A stretch of 35,223 nucleotides of DNA from JAQBDA01 sp964525785 (lineage in GTDB: Bacteria > Chloroflexota > Anaerolineae > Anaerolineales > UBA4823), in assembly GCA_964525785.1 (NCBI GenBank), contig CAZGIX010000024.1, positions 1 to 35,223 on the forward strand, written 5' to 3'. The notes beneath the pieces were generated by a model that saw nothing but the letters and a program-made list of their open reading frames with translations, was not told the DNA's origin and did not search any database. This document shows positions 1-7,326 of this stretch, piece by piece (position 1 is the stretch's first letter; every line of letters begins with the position of its first letter). A program made the position numbers and the translations under genes.

Positions 1-47
1 TCCGTAAGGGTCTTTCACCCTCTAGTCAACGCCCATGCTGGGCGCAC
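1..47 (-). mobile_element. 5' end of a group IIC self-splicing intron, cut off by the window edge
   Basis: Read on the minus strand, the sequence from 47 down to 1 starts GTGCGCCCAGCATGGGC. It continues with an AGGGTGAAAGACCCT hairpin. This is the layout of the first helices of bacterial group IIC introns; the Oceanobacillus iheyensis intron, as I recall it, begins GUGUGCCCGGCAUGGGU followed by an AGGGUGAGAGUCCC hairpin. The 5' boundary GTGCG lies a few bases after the T tract of the selC terminator, which is where class C introns typically insert. The rest of the ribozyme and any reverse transcriptase lie outside the window. This is recognition by eye, not a covariance-model hit. Confidence 0.75.
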
Positions 48-50
48 AAC

Positions 51-78
51 AAAAAAAGGCACTTGGGGTGCCTTTTTT
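51..78 (-). terminator. Rho-independent terminator of selC
   Basis: The stem GGCAC/GTGCC (58-62 with 68-72) is flanked by A7 and T6, so it could work on both strands. On the minus strand it lies 17 bases beyond the tRNA-Sec 3' end and is followed by a run of T. A group IIC intron follows immediately. Confidence 0.85.
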
Positions 79-94
79 ATCCCTTTACGGTAGG

Positions 95-188
95 CGGGAG
101 TGGATGGGAGTCGAACCCACCGCGGCCCGCAACGCGACCCGCCACCGGTTTTGAAGACCGGGGAGCCCACCGGGACCCAACCACTCCC
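95..188 (-). tRNA. selC: tRNA-Sec (anticodon UCA), selenocysteine tRNA
   Basis: The 94-nt minus-strand RNA has the hallmarks of a bacterial selenocysteine tRNA. It has an eight-base-pair acceptor stem (GGGAGTGG with CCACTCCC), a 5-bp anticodon stem closing a CTTCAAA loop with the UCA anticodon at 152-154, a long GC-rich variable arm and a GGTTCGACTCC T-arm. The CCGGTGGG stretch in the D-arm resembles E. coli selC. Discriminator G is followed by CC then T, so the final A of CCA must be added enzymatically. It charges with serine, is converted by SelA and is delivered by SelB to UGA codons with a SECIS element. Its presence implies the host makes selenoproteins; none is evident among the genes here. 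Confidence 0.95.
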
Positions 189-205
189 TCATTCGTTGAA
201 TTCTT

Positions 206-270
206 CAGGTCGTCCCATTTCGTCCATACGACCTGCCATGCCTTTAATGCAGTCAGCAAATGTAGCTGAC
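206..270 (-). repeat. Two inverted repeats in the selC leader
   Basis: Between the likely start of transcription and the tRNA are two perfect inverted repeats. GTCAGC/GCTGAC (252-257 with 265-270) has a 7-base loop. CAGGTCGT/ACGACCTG (206-213 with 228-235) has a 14-base loop. On the minus strand they would form successive hairpins about 15 to 80 bases ahead of the mature tRNA. They could be processing or attenuation structures. A 16-codon frame also starts at 241, but it has no ribosome binding site. Confidence 0.45.
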
Positions 271-285
271 GATCACACGGCTCGG

Positions 286-294
286 ATTATATCA
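286..294 (-). promoter_or_regulatory. Extended -10 promoter element for selC
   Basis: The minus strand reads TGATATAAT, a perfect -10 hexamer with the TGn extension. There is no good -35 match at 16-18 bases upstream. Transcription would start about 90 bases ahead of the tRNA. The rest of 189-444 holds no gene I can support: the long plus-strand frame through it begins inside the tRNA complement and is discarded. Confidence 0.5.
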
Positions 295-444
295 GATAAG
301 AAATGGGTGCACTGGGATGACTTCATCCAGGGTATAAACTATAATTACCTGACAGATACTATGAATTTATATACCTTACAACTTCGCTATGCGCCCAAAC
401 GTTTCTAAACAGTATAATATCAACCACTAAGGAAAGATCCTGCT

Positions 445-525
445 ATGACTTGCCGTATTCGGAAAGTAAAATCGTCACAGGCGGGAGATTTACAGGCTCT
501 GGCGACAAACAAGGATCCAAGATGA
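445..525 (+). CDS. Possible 26-codon leader ORF coupled to the DUF2270 gene
   Basis: An ATG at 445 is preceded by AAGGAAAG at a normal distance and opens a 26-codon frame starting MTCRIRKVKSSQAGDLQALA. It ends with TGA overlapping the ATG of the next gene (ATGA at 522-525), the classic arrangement for translational coupling. A perfect TATAAT lies at 413-418, although no -35 is visible. The sequence faintly recalls the first strand of a GNAT acetyltransferase, so it may be a remnant rather than a functional leader peptide. It may also be chance. Confidence 0.35.
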   Translation: MTCRIRKVKSSQAGDLQALATNKDPR

Positions 526-1610
526 CAACAGCAGGCTCCCAATCGAGCCCAACAGACAGTCATCAGAAAGAAGGGGCACCTGCGGCGGGCGAAACGGAAG
601 CCGTCTGGACCTTTCGCGGCTACCGGTTGAGGTCAAGTGAATTTACTACTGCCATGGTGCATTATTTCCGCGCCGAAGTGCAGCGGGCGAATGTCTGGCG
701 CACCAGATTGGATGCGACCACCAATTGGGCGGTCGTCGCCACCGGCGCAGTGCTGACCATCGCCTTCGGACCTTCGGGCTTCCACGGAGTGATCCTGTTG
801 AATGTGTTGCTGGTCACAATGTTCTTGTTTATCGAAGCCAGGCGCTACCGGTATTATGAATTGTGGAGCTCGCGTGTACGGCTGTTGGAGACCGATTTCT
901 TTGCCGCGATGCTGGTGCCGCCCTTTCAGCCAGCACCGGATTGGGCGGAGAGCCTGGCAGAAATCTTGCTGCACCCGCATTTCCCAATCTCCATGTTGGA
1001 AGCGATCGGTAGAAGGCTGCGCCGGAACTACCTGTACATCTATATAATTTTGGGGATTGCCTGGCTGACTAAAGTTGCCTTGTTCCCAACCACAATCGCC
1101 ACCTGGGCAGAGTTCGCCGAACGCGCCAGGATAGGTGGGCTAGCAGGACAATCGGTTATAGTATTCGTATTGGTCTTCCTCGGTACCATGATTACGATCG
1201 GGATCCTGACGGTTGGTATGCACCAGGCGACCGGAGAAGTGCTGCCCAGGTTTTCGCCAGACATCAGCATCCCATTTTCCAGCCCAGCCTCGAATGACAA
1301 GGAGGAGATCACAAGACCTTGGTACAGGTTGAGCCGCCGGCGCCAGCAGCTTTTAGCCATGGTGATCACAGATCGCGCCCAGGCTGTCAGTGAGAATATC
1401 CTGAAAGAGATGAAACGAGGCGTGACAGCTCTCCAGGGTACTGGTATGTTTACGGGAAAATCCCATTCGCTGCTGATCTGCGCGCTGACGGTTACCGAAG
1501 TCAGCCATTTAAAGGCGCTTGTGCGGGAGGCTGATCCGCAAGCATTCATGATAGTCAGCCCGGCACAAGAAGTGCTTGGTCGAGGCTTCATACCGCTCGA
1601 TGAAAAGTAA
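522..1610 (+). CDS. DUF2270 membrane protein with C-terminal DUF2179-like domain
   Basis: A 362-residue membrane protein of unknown function. I chose ATG 522, with AAGGAT just upstream, over an in-frame TTG at 450 that lacks a ribosome site. The first ~35 residues are polar and low in complexity. The signature of DUF2270 follows (RAEVQRANVWRTRLDATTNW), then two hydrophobic segments, an Arg/Tyr-rich connector, and two more membrane segments. The last ~75 residues (AVSENILKEMKRGVTALQGTG onward, ending VLGRGF) match the DUF2179 fold, which occurs at the C-terminus of YitT-type membrane proteins and resembles small ligand-binding regulatory domains. The domain pairing suggests a membrane protein gated by a cytoplasmic ligand-binding tail, which is inference. 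It stands alone on the plus strand. Confidence 0.75.
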   Translation: MTTAGSQSSPTDSHQKEGAPAAGETEAVWTFRGYRLRSSEFTTAMVHYFRAEVQRANVWRTRLDATTNWAVVATGAVLTIAFGPSGFHGVILLNVLLVTMFLFIEARRYRYYELWSSRVRLLETDFFAAMLVPPFQPAPDWAESLAEILLHPHFPISMLEAIGRRLRRNYLYIYIILGIAWLTKVALFPTTIATWAEFAERARIGGLAGQSVIVFVLVFLGTMITIGILTVGMHQATGEVLPRFSPDISIPFSSPASNDKEEITRPWYRLSRRRQQLLAMVITDRAQAVSENILKEMKRGVTALQGTGMFTGKSHSLLICALTVTEVSHLKALVREADPQAFMIVSPAQEVLGRGFIPLDEK

Positions 1611-1772
1611 CGCTTTATCTTTATATAACCACACACAACAAGATGACATAATTACGTAAATTTAACGGTCGGATACCAGACGATGAGTTAAGCTATAATT
1701 GTAAAAATTCTGAATGATGCAAAAAATCACGAATTTTATCCTAATACCATTATTCCAGATGCATATATCAAT

Positions 1773-4109
1773 TTGGAAACACGCGTGAAGCAGGATCCAA
1801 CCCAGAAAACCGATACAGACCAATCCACCGAGCGCCGATTCCGGCAGTTGAAGTGGCTGGTAATCGCGTTAACATTTGCCGCCATTACTATTGGAGAGGT
1901 CTGGCGTTATCTCCAGGGAGGGTCTGCTGTCGCTCATGTGTTCATTTGGTTAATCGGTATTTCGGCGGCCTATGTATTAATTGAAATTTCATTCCGTAAA
2001 GTAAGTGCTATTCAGCGAGAGCTGGATGATGTTGCAATTGAAAGTCGGGCCTTGGAACGCCAGCAGATGACGCTGGTCAATCTCTCTGAGAAACTGGCGT
2101 CAGTTACCAGCTATGAAGAAATCTGCCAGATCATCGGGCGTGAGCTGCAAACATACCTGGGCAATGAATACCAGGTAGCTTGCCTGATGGACGAACGCAT
2201 GGTTGATTCACAGCTGAATTTGGAGGCCCAATTTGCTGCTTCAGCCAATAATTCAGGTGGTCCGGACCAGACAGAAAGCCTCCTGTTGGCAGCAAAAGGA
2301 CAAATCCCTCCTGCCTCAGCTCTTGACGCTCAAACCCCAAATGGAAATAGAGCGCAAACCACCGCAGTTCCCGAGCTAGTCACCAATATTGAAGTGCCCA
2401 TGCAGGTGGGCGATAAAGCCATCGGACGTCTGATCGTAAGCAGCGTATCCCCGCGTACATTTACTGGGGATGAACAGGCGCTCATCTCCGGCATCGCCAA
2501 TCAAGGCGCGCTGGCAATCGAAAACGTGCGCCTGATCGAACAGCGCAAGCAGTATCAAGCCGATGCAGAACGCCGCGAGACAGAGCTGCACGTGCGTGAA
2601 CGCTATCTGACGCTGCTGAGCGAGATCACGCGTACCACCTTAATCGCCCAAGATTTCCAGGCCATGCTGCAGACGCTGACAGAATACCTCGGCAAGCTGC
2701 TCGAAGCTGACAGCGCTTTGATACTTCTGTGGGACGAGGCGCGCAAACAGAGCATCCCATCAGCAGCCTATGGTCCGCTTCGCCAGGTCTACCGCACGAT
2801 CCAAATCGAGCCGGACGAATTGACCCTGATCTCATCTGTGCTTAACTCTGGCAGAGTGCTGGAAATAAAGAACACCACCAGCTCGCCATACATCAGCGCC
2901 CGGATCGCAACCCAGTTTCAGATCAAATCTTTGCTCGCGCTGCCCCTGATCGCCGACAATCAAAAATTAGGTGTAGCACTGCTCTCTAACCGATCAGAAC
3001 ATGGCTATTCCCAACGGGAGGTCAGCCTGGGTGAGCAGGCTTCAAGCCAATTGGCTCTGGCGATCGCGAAGTGGCGCGCCCTGGACGCAGCCCAGCACAG
3101 AACCCAGGAGCTAACAGCCCTGCAGAAAGCCACTGCAGCTCTGCTGACCACGCTTGACCTGGAAGTGTTACTGGGTCAGATCCTGGATGCAGCCATCAGC
3201 GCTATATCGGCTGCAGAAAAGGGCACCCTGCATCTGGTGGCGCGTGATACCGGACAGCTGCAGCTGCGCGCCATCCAGGGCTATACCGACCCGCGCATCC
3301 GGACGTTCAATCCAACCGACAGTGCCAGCTTTGCAGCCACTTCAGTAAGGGAACGCAGACCGCTGCTCGTCCACGATGCTCATGCAGATCCACAAACGCG
3401 CTACGGCGGAGATATCCCCGAGATTCGGGCGATCTCCTCTATGATCATTGCCCCACTGATCCTGGGAGGCAGGACGCTGGGCGCTATCTCATTAGATGCC
3501 TACCGGCGGTACGCCTTTACCGAAGCCGACCTGCAGCTGCTGGTCAGCTTCGCAGCCACCGCCACGACTGCTATCAACAATGCCCAACTGTACACCGAAG
3601 TGCAAAGACAGGCAATCACGGATCCCCTGACCAGTTTATATAACCGGCGTGGTTTCTTTGAGTTGGGCCGGCGGGAGGTCGAACGCGCCCACCGTTTCAG
3701 CCGTCCTCTTACAGCAATGATGATCGACATCGACCTCTTCAAGAAAGTGAACGATTCTCAAGGTCATCTGATTGGCGACCAGGTGCTTGCAGGGGTGGCT
3801 TCACAGATCATCCACCAGCTACGCCAGGTCGATCTGCCTGGCAGATATGGCGGCGATGAGTTTATAGCCCTGCTGCCCGAAACTGATCTGAGCAATGCCC
3901 ATCAGGCAGCCGAGCGGCTGCGCAAGGCTATAGAGCAAAATCCGTATCCCACCGAAAACGAACCCGTGCAAATATCGGTGAGCATTGGCCTGGCAGAACT
4001 CAAACACACCATCGATACGCTCGAAACTCTTATCGAAAGGGCAGACCAGGCACTCTATACCGCCAAACAATCTGGGAGAAACCGCACGATCATGGAAGAT
4101 CGCAAGTAG
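1773..4109 (+). CDS. Membrane-anchored GAF-GAF-GAF-GGDEF diguanylate cyclase
   Basis: A 778-residue signalling protein that should make cyclic di-GMP from two GTP. Two transmembrane helices (about residues 28-48 and 52-70) are followed by a coiled coil, three GAF sensor domains (about 95-260, 275-440, 445-605) and a C-terminal GGDEF domain. The active-site loop YGGDEF is intact (G693-F697). An RQVD I-site (684-687) sits at the right distance, so product inhibition is expected. No ATG fits the start: TTG 1773 is used here, and GTG 1785, preceded by GGAAA, is equally plausible. A TATAAT lies at 1694-1699 without a clear -35. It is outside the downstream signalling operon because a convergent tRNA gene and terminator separate them, but it is a likely source of c-di-GMP nearby. 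Confidence 0.9.
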   Translation: METRVKQDPTQKTDTDQSTERRFRQLKWLVIALTFAAITIGEVWRYLQGGSAVAHVFIWLIGISAAYVLIEISFRKVSAIQRELDDVAIESRALERQQMTLVNLSEKLASVTSYEEICQIIGRELQTYLGNEYQVACLMDERMVDSQLNLEAQFAASANNSGGPDQTESLLLAAKGQIPPASALDAQTPNGNRAQTTAVPELVTNIEVPMQVGDKAIGRLIVSSVSPRTFTGDEQALISGIANQGALAIENVRLIEQRKQYQADAERRETELHVRERYLTLLSEITRTTLIAQDFQAMLQTLTEYLGKLLEADSALILLWDEARKQSIPSAAYGPLRQVYRTIQIEPDELTLISSVLNSGRVLEIKNTTSSPYISARIATQFQIKSLLALPLIADNQKLGVALLSNRSEHGYSQREVSLGEQASSQLALAIAKWRALDAAQHRTQELTALQKATAALLTTLDLEVLLGQILDAAISAISAAEKGTLHLVARDTGQLQLRAIQGYTDPRIRTFNPTDSASFAATSVRERRPLLVHDAHADPQTRYGGDIPEIRAISSMIIAPLILGGRTLGAISLDAYRRYAFTEADLQLLVSFAATATTAINNAQLYTEVQRQAITDPLTSLYNRRGFFELGRREVERAHRFSRPLTAMMIDIDLFKKVNDSQGHLIGDQVLAGVASQIIHQLRQVDLPGRYGGDEFIALLPETDLSNAHQAAERLRKAIEQNPYPTENEPVQISVSIGLAELKHTIDTLETLIERADQALYTAKQSGRNRTIMEDRK

Positions 4110-4124
4110 ACAAGGGAATGGGAT

Positions 4125-4154
4125 AAAAAATTCCCATGCATGGTTACATGGGAA
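4125..4154 (-). terminator. Terminator of tRNA-Asn, with an overlapping alternative hairpin
   Basis: On the minus strand a perfect 8-bp stem (TTCCCATG/CATGGGAA, 4131-4138 with 4147-4154) is followed by T6, which ends the tRNA-Asn transcript. The left arm can instead pair with GGGAAT at 4114-4119. In the plus-strand transcript of the cyclase gene two mutually exclusive hairpins are therefore possible. Confidence 0.8.
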
Positions 4155-4180
4155 AGCACAAGCGTACACGATGAAGGAGG

Positions 4181-4253
4181 CTCCTCGGCCAGGACTCGAA
4201 CCTGGAACCTAGCGGTTAACAGCCGCCCGCTCTGCCAATTGAGCTACCGAGGA
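4181..4253 (-). tRNA. tRNA-Asn (anticodon GUU)
   Basis: The 73-nt minus-strand cloverleaf has a 7-bp acceptor stem (TCCTCGG with CCGAGGA), the D-loop sequence AGCTCAATTGGCAGAGC, an anticodon loop CTGTTAAC with GTT at its centre, and the T-arm GGTTCGAGTCC. Discriminator G and CC are encoded; the terminal A is not. It is a single-gene unit with its own consensus promoter and terminator. Confidence 0.95.
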
Positions 4254-4267
4254 ATAAAGCGACGTGG

Positions 4268-4296
4268 ATTATAAACTCAAGCATATGCAGTGTCAA
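4268..4296 (-). promoter_or_regulatory. Full-consensus promoter of tRNA-Asn
   Basis: On the minus strand TTGACA (4291-4296) and TATAAT (4268-4273) match the housekeeping sigma consensus at all twelve positions and are separated by exactly 17 bases. The start point would lie a few bases ahead of the tRNA 5' end at 4253. Confidence 0.9.
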
Positions 4297-4385
4297 GGAC
4301 TGTGAATTTTGACGCATTTTTCATTTGTAAAGATGCAATTATTCAATAAAGATCACTTGATCGCAGATACTAGGTAGAGGCCACA

Positions 4386-5210
4386 ATGGCACTGAAGGGT
4401 AATCTTCGAGATTTCACAATCAGCCAACTGCTGAACCTCATTAATCTTGCACAGAAGACCGGAGCACTAATAATCGAGAGCCCGAATAGTGCTGTTATGG
4501 TGTGTTTCCGGGATGGTAAACTGGCGTATGCGCAGGTGGGTCAGGAAGATAACAGTCTTGCGGCTGTCCTCTACCGTGCCAAGAAAATATCCGCGGCACA
4601 GTATAAGGTAATCAAAGAGCGAGCCGGGCACATGAGTGATAAAGAGCTGGGGCTGTTGTTGATTAATGCGAACTATATTAGCCAGCAAGATATTCTCAAC
4701 AGCCTGCAAGCACATTTCGTAGGCATCATCAATCGTCTCTTCACCTGGTTGGAGGGCTTTTTCCGATTCGAAAGCGGCATGCTTCCACCCGCCGAAAAGA
4801 TCACCGTTCGCGTCAACCTTGAAAATATCATTATCGAGGGCACGCGCCAGATGCGAGAGCTGGAGCAGCTCCAGGACGAGATCCCCAGCCTGGACATGGC
4901 GCTGAAATTTGCAGATCGACCGGGCGCCAATTTGCGCAACGTCAATCTCAGTGTAGAAGAGTGGCGAGTCGTTTCCTACATCAATCCCAAAAACACGATC
5001 AACCAGATCGCCAAAGCGACCAATTTGAACGATCTCGAAATCCGAAAGATCGCTTACAGCCTTTTGCAGGCAGGATTGGTCGAATTGGTCCGTCCAGAAG
5101 GGGCGCGCTACATCCAACCTCCTTCACGCCCCGCTGCACCGCAGAAGGGCACACAGGCAGAACAAAAATCGCTGATTAACCGCATTATCAGCCGGATCAG
5201 ATCGTTGTAA
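4386..5210 (+). CDS. DUF4388 (PatA-N-like) adaptor protein with C-terminal winged-helix segment
   Basis: A 274-residue cytoplasmic protein opening the nine-gene operon. The N-terminus (ALKGNLRDFTISQLLNLINL, then the RKTGxL-type segment AQKTGALIIES) is the DUF4388 signature, a domain found in PatA-like and MglA-associated signalling proteins. A helical middle follows. Residues about 180-250 (VEEWRVVSYINPKNTINQIA and onward) read like a winged helix. The end is Pro/Gln-rich and basic. AGAGG lies 5 bases before the ATG. It sits 50 bases ahead of a small GTPase gene, the usual pairing for this domain, so a role as the GTPase's partner or effector is inferred. No strong promoter is visible; TTGTAA/TAAAGA at 4325-4352 is a weak candidate. 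Confidence 0.8.
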   Translation: MALKGNLRDFTISQLLNLINLAQKTGALIIESPNSAVMVCFRDGKLAYAQVGQEDNSLAAVLYRAKKISAAQYKVIKERAGHMSDKELGLLLINANYISQQDILNSLQAHFVGIINRLFTWLEGFFRFESGMLPPAEKITVRVNLENIIIEGTRQMRELEQLQDEIPSLDMALKFADRPGANLRNVNLSVEEWRVVSYINPKNTINQIAKATNLNDLEIRKIAYSLLQAGLVELVRPEGARYIQPPSRPAAPQKGTQAEQKSLINRIISRIRSL

Positions 5211-5260
5211 TAGAGCCACACTCCGCAATATGCATTACACAAGTGTAAGGACAGCGCACT

Positions 5261-5800
5261 ATGCAAACAGTTAAAATGGTGGTTACAGGGCCTTTCAACG
5301 CCGGCAAAACCGAGTTCATAAGGTCTGTAAGCGAGATCGACGTCGTCTCGACAGAACGTAGGATCTCCTCAGAGGCGGAACGAGTTAAGGAGACCACCAC
5401 CGTCGCCATGGATTTTGGCCGGATCACGGTGGACAACGATCTGGTCCTCTATCTATTTGGCACTCCGGGCCAGAAACGTTTCGACTTTATGTGGGAGATA
5501 CTCTCGGAGGGTATGTTGGGGTTTGTGGTCATGGTAGACAGCACGCGACCCGAGACATTCCGGGAGGCGCGCAGCATCCTGGAAACCTTTCGCGCCTATG
5601 CTCCTACGCCATATGTTGTTACCGCCAACAAGCAAGATCGAGAGGACGCCTGGGATATAGAAGATATGCGCATCGCGCTGCGCCTGGATCCGAATGTTAA
5701 ACTGCTGCCTTGTGTGGCCACCGACAAAAAGACTGTAAAAATGGTGCTGCTTGAGCTGCTCTACAGCATCTTGGCAGAGATGGATTCTGGCGAGGCGTAA
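5261..5800 (+). CDS. Small GTPase of the MglA/CvnD type
   Basis: A 179-residue soluble P-loop GTPase. Walker A is GPFNAGKT (residues 10-17). The Thr run near 45-48 is the likely G2 region. G3 reads GTPGQ (67-71) with Gly in place of the usual Asp of DxxG, as I recall for the prokaryotic CvnD-like group. G4 is ANKQD (122-126), giving guanine specificity. In Streptomyces conservons such a GTPase works with a membrane kinase and a roadblock protein; in Myxococcus MglA sets cell polarity. Here the upstream partner is a DUF4388 protein and a histidine kinase lies in the same operon. Its role as a molecular switch downstream of the sensors is inferred. Spacing to the next start is 23 bases. Confidence 0.85.
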   Translation: MQTVKMVVTGPFNAGKTEFIRSVSEIDVVSTERRISSEAERVKETTTVAMDFGRITVDNDLVLYLFGTPGQKRFDFMWEILSEGMLGFVVMVDSTRPETFREARSILETFRAYAPTPYVVTANKQDREDAWDIEDMRIALRLDPNVKLLPCVATDKKTVKMVLLELLYSILAEMDSGEA

Positions 5801-5823
5801 ACGTTGGTTACCGAACGGATATC

Positions 5824-6618
5824 GTGTCATCAATTACTACCGATCGAGGTATCGTACACTATGAGGTTTTTGGCCGGGGTCAACCAGTCATATTGCTGCA
5901 TGGTTGGCTGGGTTCTTGGGGCCTGTGGCAAGAAACGATGGCCTATCTAGGCCAGTATTATCGTACCTATGCATTGGATTTCTGGGGATTTGGAGAGTCA
6001 GGAAAAAAACTGGAAAATTATTCTGTGCAGGTGTATGTCAGCATGGTCGACCAGTTCATGGAACAGCTTGGTATTGCGCAAGCGCCGCTGGTCGGTCACA
6101 GCATGGGCGGGACGGTCAGTTTATCGGTAGCAATTCAACACCCTGAGCGGGTGCGCAAAGTCACGGTAATCGGTTCACCGATTGTCGGTTCTTCCCTCTC
6201 AGTTCTTCTCAAGCTGTTCGGTCAAAGGATAATTGCCTGGCTTGTCTACAATAACATGTGGGCCTTCCGGCTGTCCTACCATGCCCTGGCGCCCTTCTAC
6301 TCCCGCGATCCACGCTGGCCGTCGATGATGGATCGCGATCTCTCGCGGGTGTCTCTGGAATCTTTCTTACTCAGCATCGCATCTCTACGAAAAACGGACT
6401 TGAGGACATCATTACACCGGGTAAATATTCCTGCCATGGGTATGTTCGGCGATAAGGATATTATTGTCAGCCCTCACCAGTGGAAGACAATGCTGGACGG
6501 CATCCCACATGCTCGCATCGAACGCTTTCATAAGGCCGGCCATTTTATCATGTTGGATGATCCCAAGAGATTTATGCAAACACTGCGAGACTTCCTGGAC
6601 GGCGAGGTAGTTCAATAA
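5824..6618 (+). CDS. Alpha/beta hydrolase with intact catalytic triad
   Basis: A 264-residue alpha/beta-hydrolase-fold enzyme of unknown substrate, starting with GTG. The HGWLGSW segment (26-32) supplies the oxyanion-hole loop and GHSMGG (91-96) holds nucleophile Ser93. The likely acid is an Asp in FGDKDIIV, and the catalytic His lies in KAGHFIML near the C-terminus. A cap segment occupies the region after about residue 120. It is homologous without gaps over the first ~96 residues to the last gene of the operon (17061-17846), in which the nucleophile is lost. Its stop codon overlaps the start of the next gene (TAATG), implying coupled translation. An esterase or peroxidase-like role within signalling is possible but not shown. 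Confidence 0.85.
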   Translation: MSSITTDRGIVHYEVFGRGQPVILLHGWLGSWGLWQETMAYLGQYYRTYALDFWGFGESGKKLENYSVQVYVSMVDQFMEQLGIAQAPLVGHSMGGTVSLSVAIQHPERVRKVTVIGSPIVGSSLSVLLKLFGQRIIAWLVYNNMWAFRLSYHALAPFYSRDPRWPSMMDRDLSRVSLESFLLSIASLRKTDLRTSLHRVNIPAMGMFGDKDIIVSPHQWKTMLDGIPHARIERFHKAGHFIMLDDPKRFMQTLRDFLDGEVVQ

Positions 6619-7250
6619 TGGTTGAAGCGATTTCAAAAACTGGTTATTACCCGAACAAATTTGGGCGCATCATTTTACTTGCAATGGAAGAGATATTAGG
6701 CCGCAACGGCGTCAATGCAGTCTTGAACCAGTCCAGGCAGCCCGAGTGGATCAACAACTACCCACCCAACAATCTGGACAGGCAGTTTCAGGCAGCCAGC
6801 CTCAGCAGGTTGCAAATCGCCATGGAAGAAATTTACGGACCGCTGGGTGGGCACGGGTTGGCTATCCGTTCAGGACGGGCATGTTTTAAGCATGCCCTGC
6901 GAGAGCTGGGCGCTGACATTGGTCTGACAGATATAAATTTCAAGCTGCTGCCGCTTACAACGAAAATACACCAGGGAACAAAACTGCTGACCGAAGCGTT
7001 GAACCGCTACACCGATCAGGATATCAGCGCCGAAGAAGACAACGATCATTATTACCTGGTCACTAAGCGCTGCCGGCTGTGCTGGGGGCGGCATTCCGAC
7101 ATACCGGTATGTCATCTAACAGTTGGCGTTCTGCAAGAAGCCCTCTTTTGGGTTAGCAATGGGAGGTCTTATAACATCGAAGAGACCCTCTGCATAGCCA
7201 GAGGTGATCCTTCCTGCATCATCCGAATTGACAAGGAGCCGATTGATTGA
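6618..7250 (+). CDS. V4R (4-vinyl reductase-like) domain protein
   Basis: A 210-residue soluble protein starting one base inside the previous stop codon. The C-terminal half looks like a V4R domain, a small-molecule or metal-binding module first seen in the bacteriochlorophyll protein BchJ and in regulators such as DmpR/XylR-type activators. Cysteines at 152, 155, 165, 192 and 200 include a CxxC pair and could bind a metal. The N-terminal ~90 residues carry the GRIILLAMEEILG and MEEIYGPLGGHGLAIRSGRA segments usual for stand-alone V4R proteins of this kind. In context it is probably a ligand or redox sensor feeding the signalling operon. The family call rests on pattern and Cys spacing; the function is unknown. 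Confidence 0.65.
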   Translation: MVEAISKTGYYPNKFGRIILLAMEEILGRNGVNAVLNQSRQPEWINNYPPNNLDRQFQAASLSRLQIAMEEIYGPLGGHGLAIRSGRACFKHALRELGADIGLTDINFKLLPLTTKIHQGTKLLTEALNRYTDQDISAEEDNDHYYLVTKRCRLCWGRHSDIPVCHLTVGVLQEALFWVSNGRSYNIEETLCIARGDPSCIIRIDKEPID

Positions 7251-7326
7251 GCTTGATTGAATCTATGTTATCGATCTGGTTTACATGTTAGTTTGATTGG
7301 ATAAACCCAGGAATTTACAGGTCAGC

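Noticed and set aside
63..408. Plus-strand reading frames of 68 and 102 codons across the selC region
   Set aside because: They start in the complement of tRNA-Sec and run across its leader and promoter; such frames are common artefacts opposite tRNAs.
3985..4212. 75-codon plus-strand frame ending RPGLEPGT
   Set aside because: The RPGLEPGT ending is the typical antisense translation of a tRNA T-arm, here tRNA-Asn; the rest overlaps the cyclase in another frame.
4467..5117. 216-codon minus-strand frame opposite the DUF4388 gene
   Set aside because: No ribosome site and no recognisable protein features; the plus-strand frame has clear family motifs.
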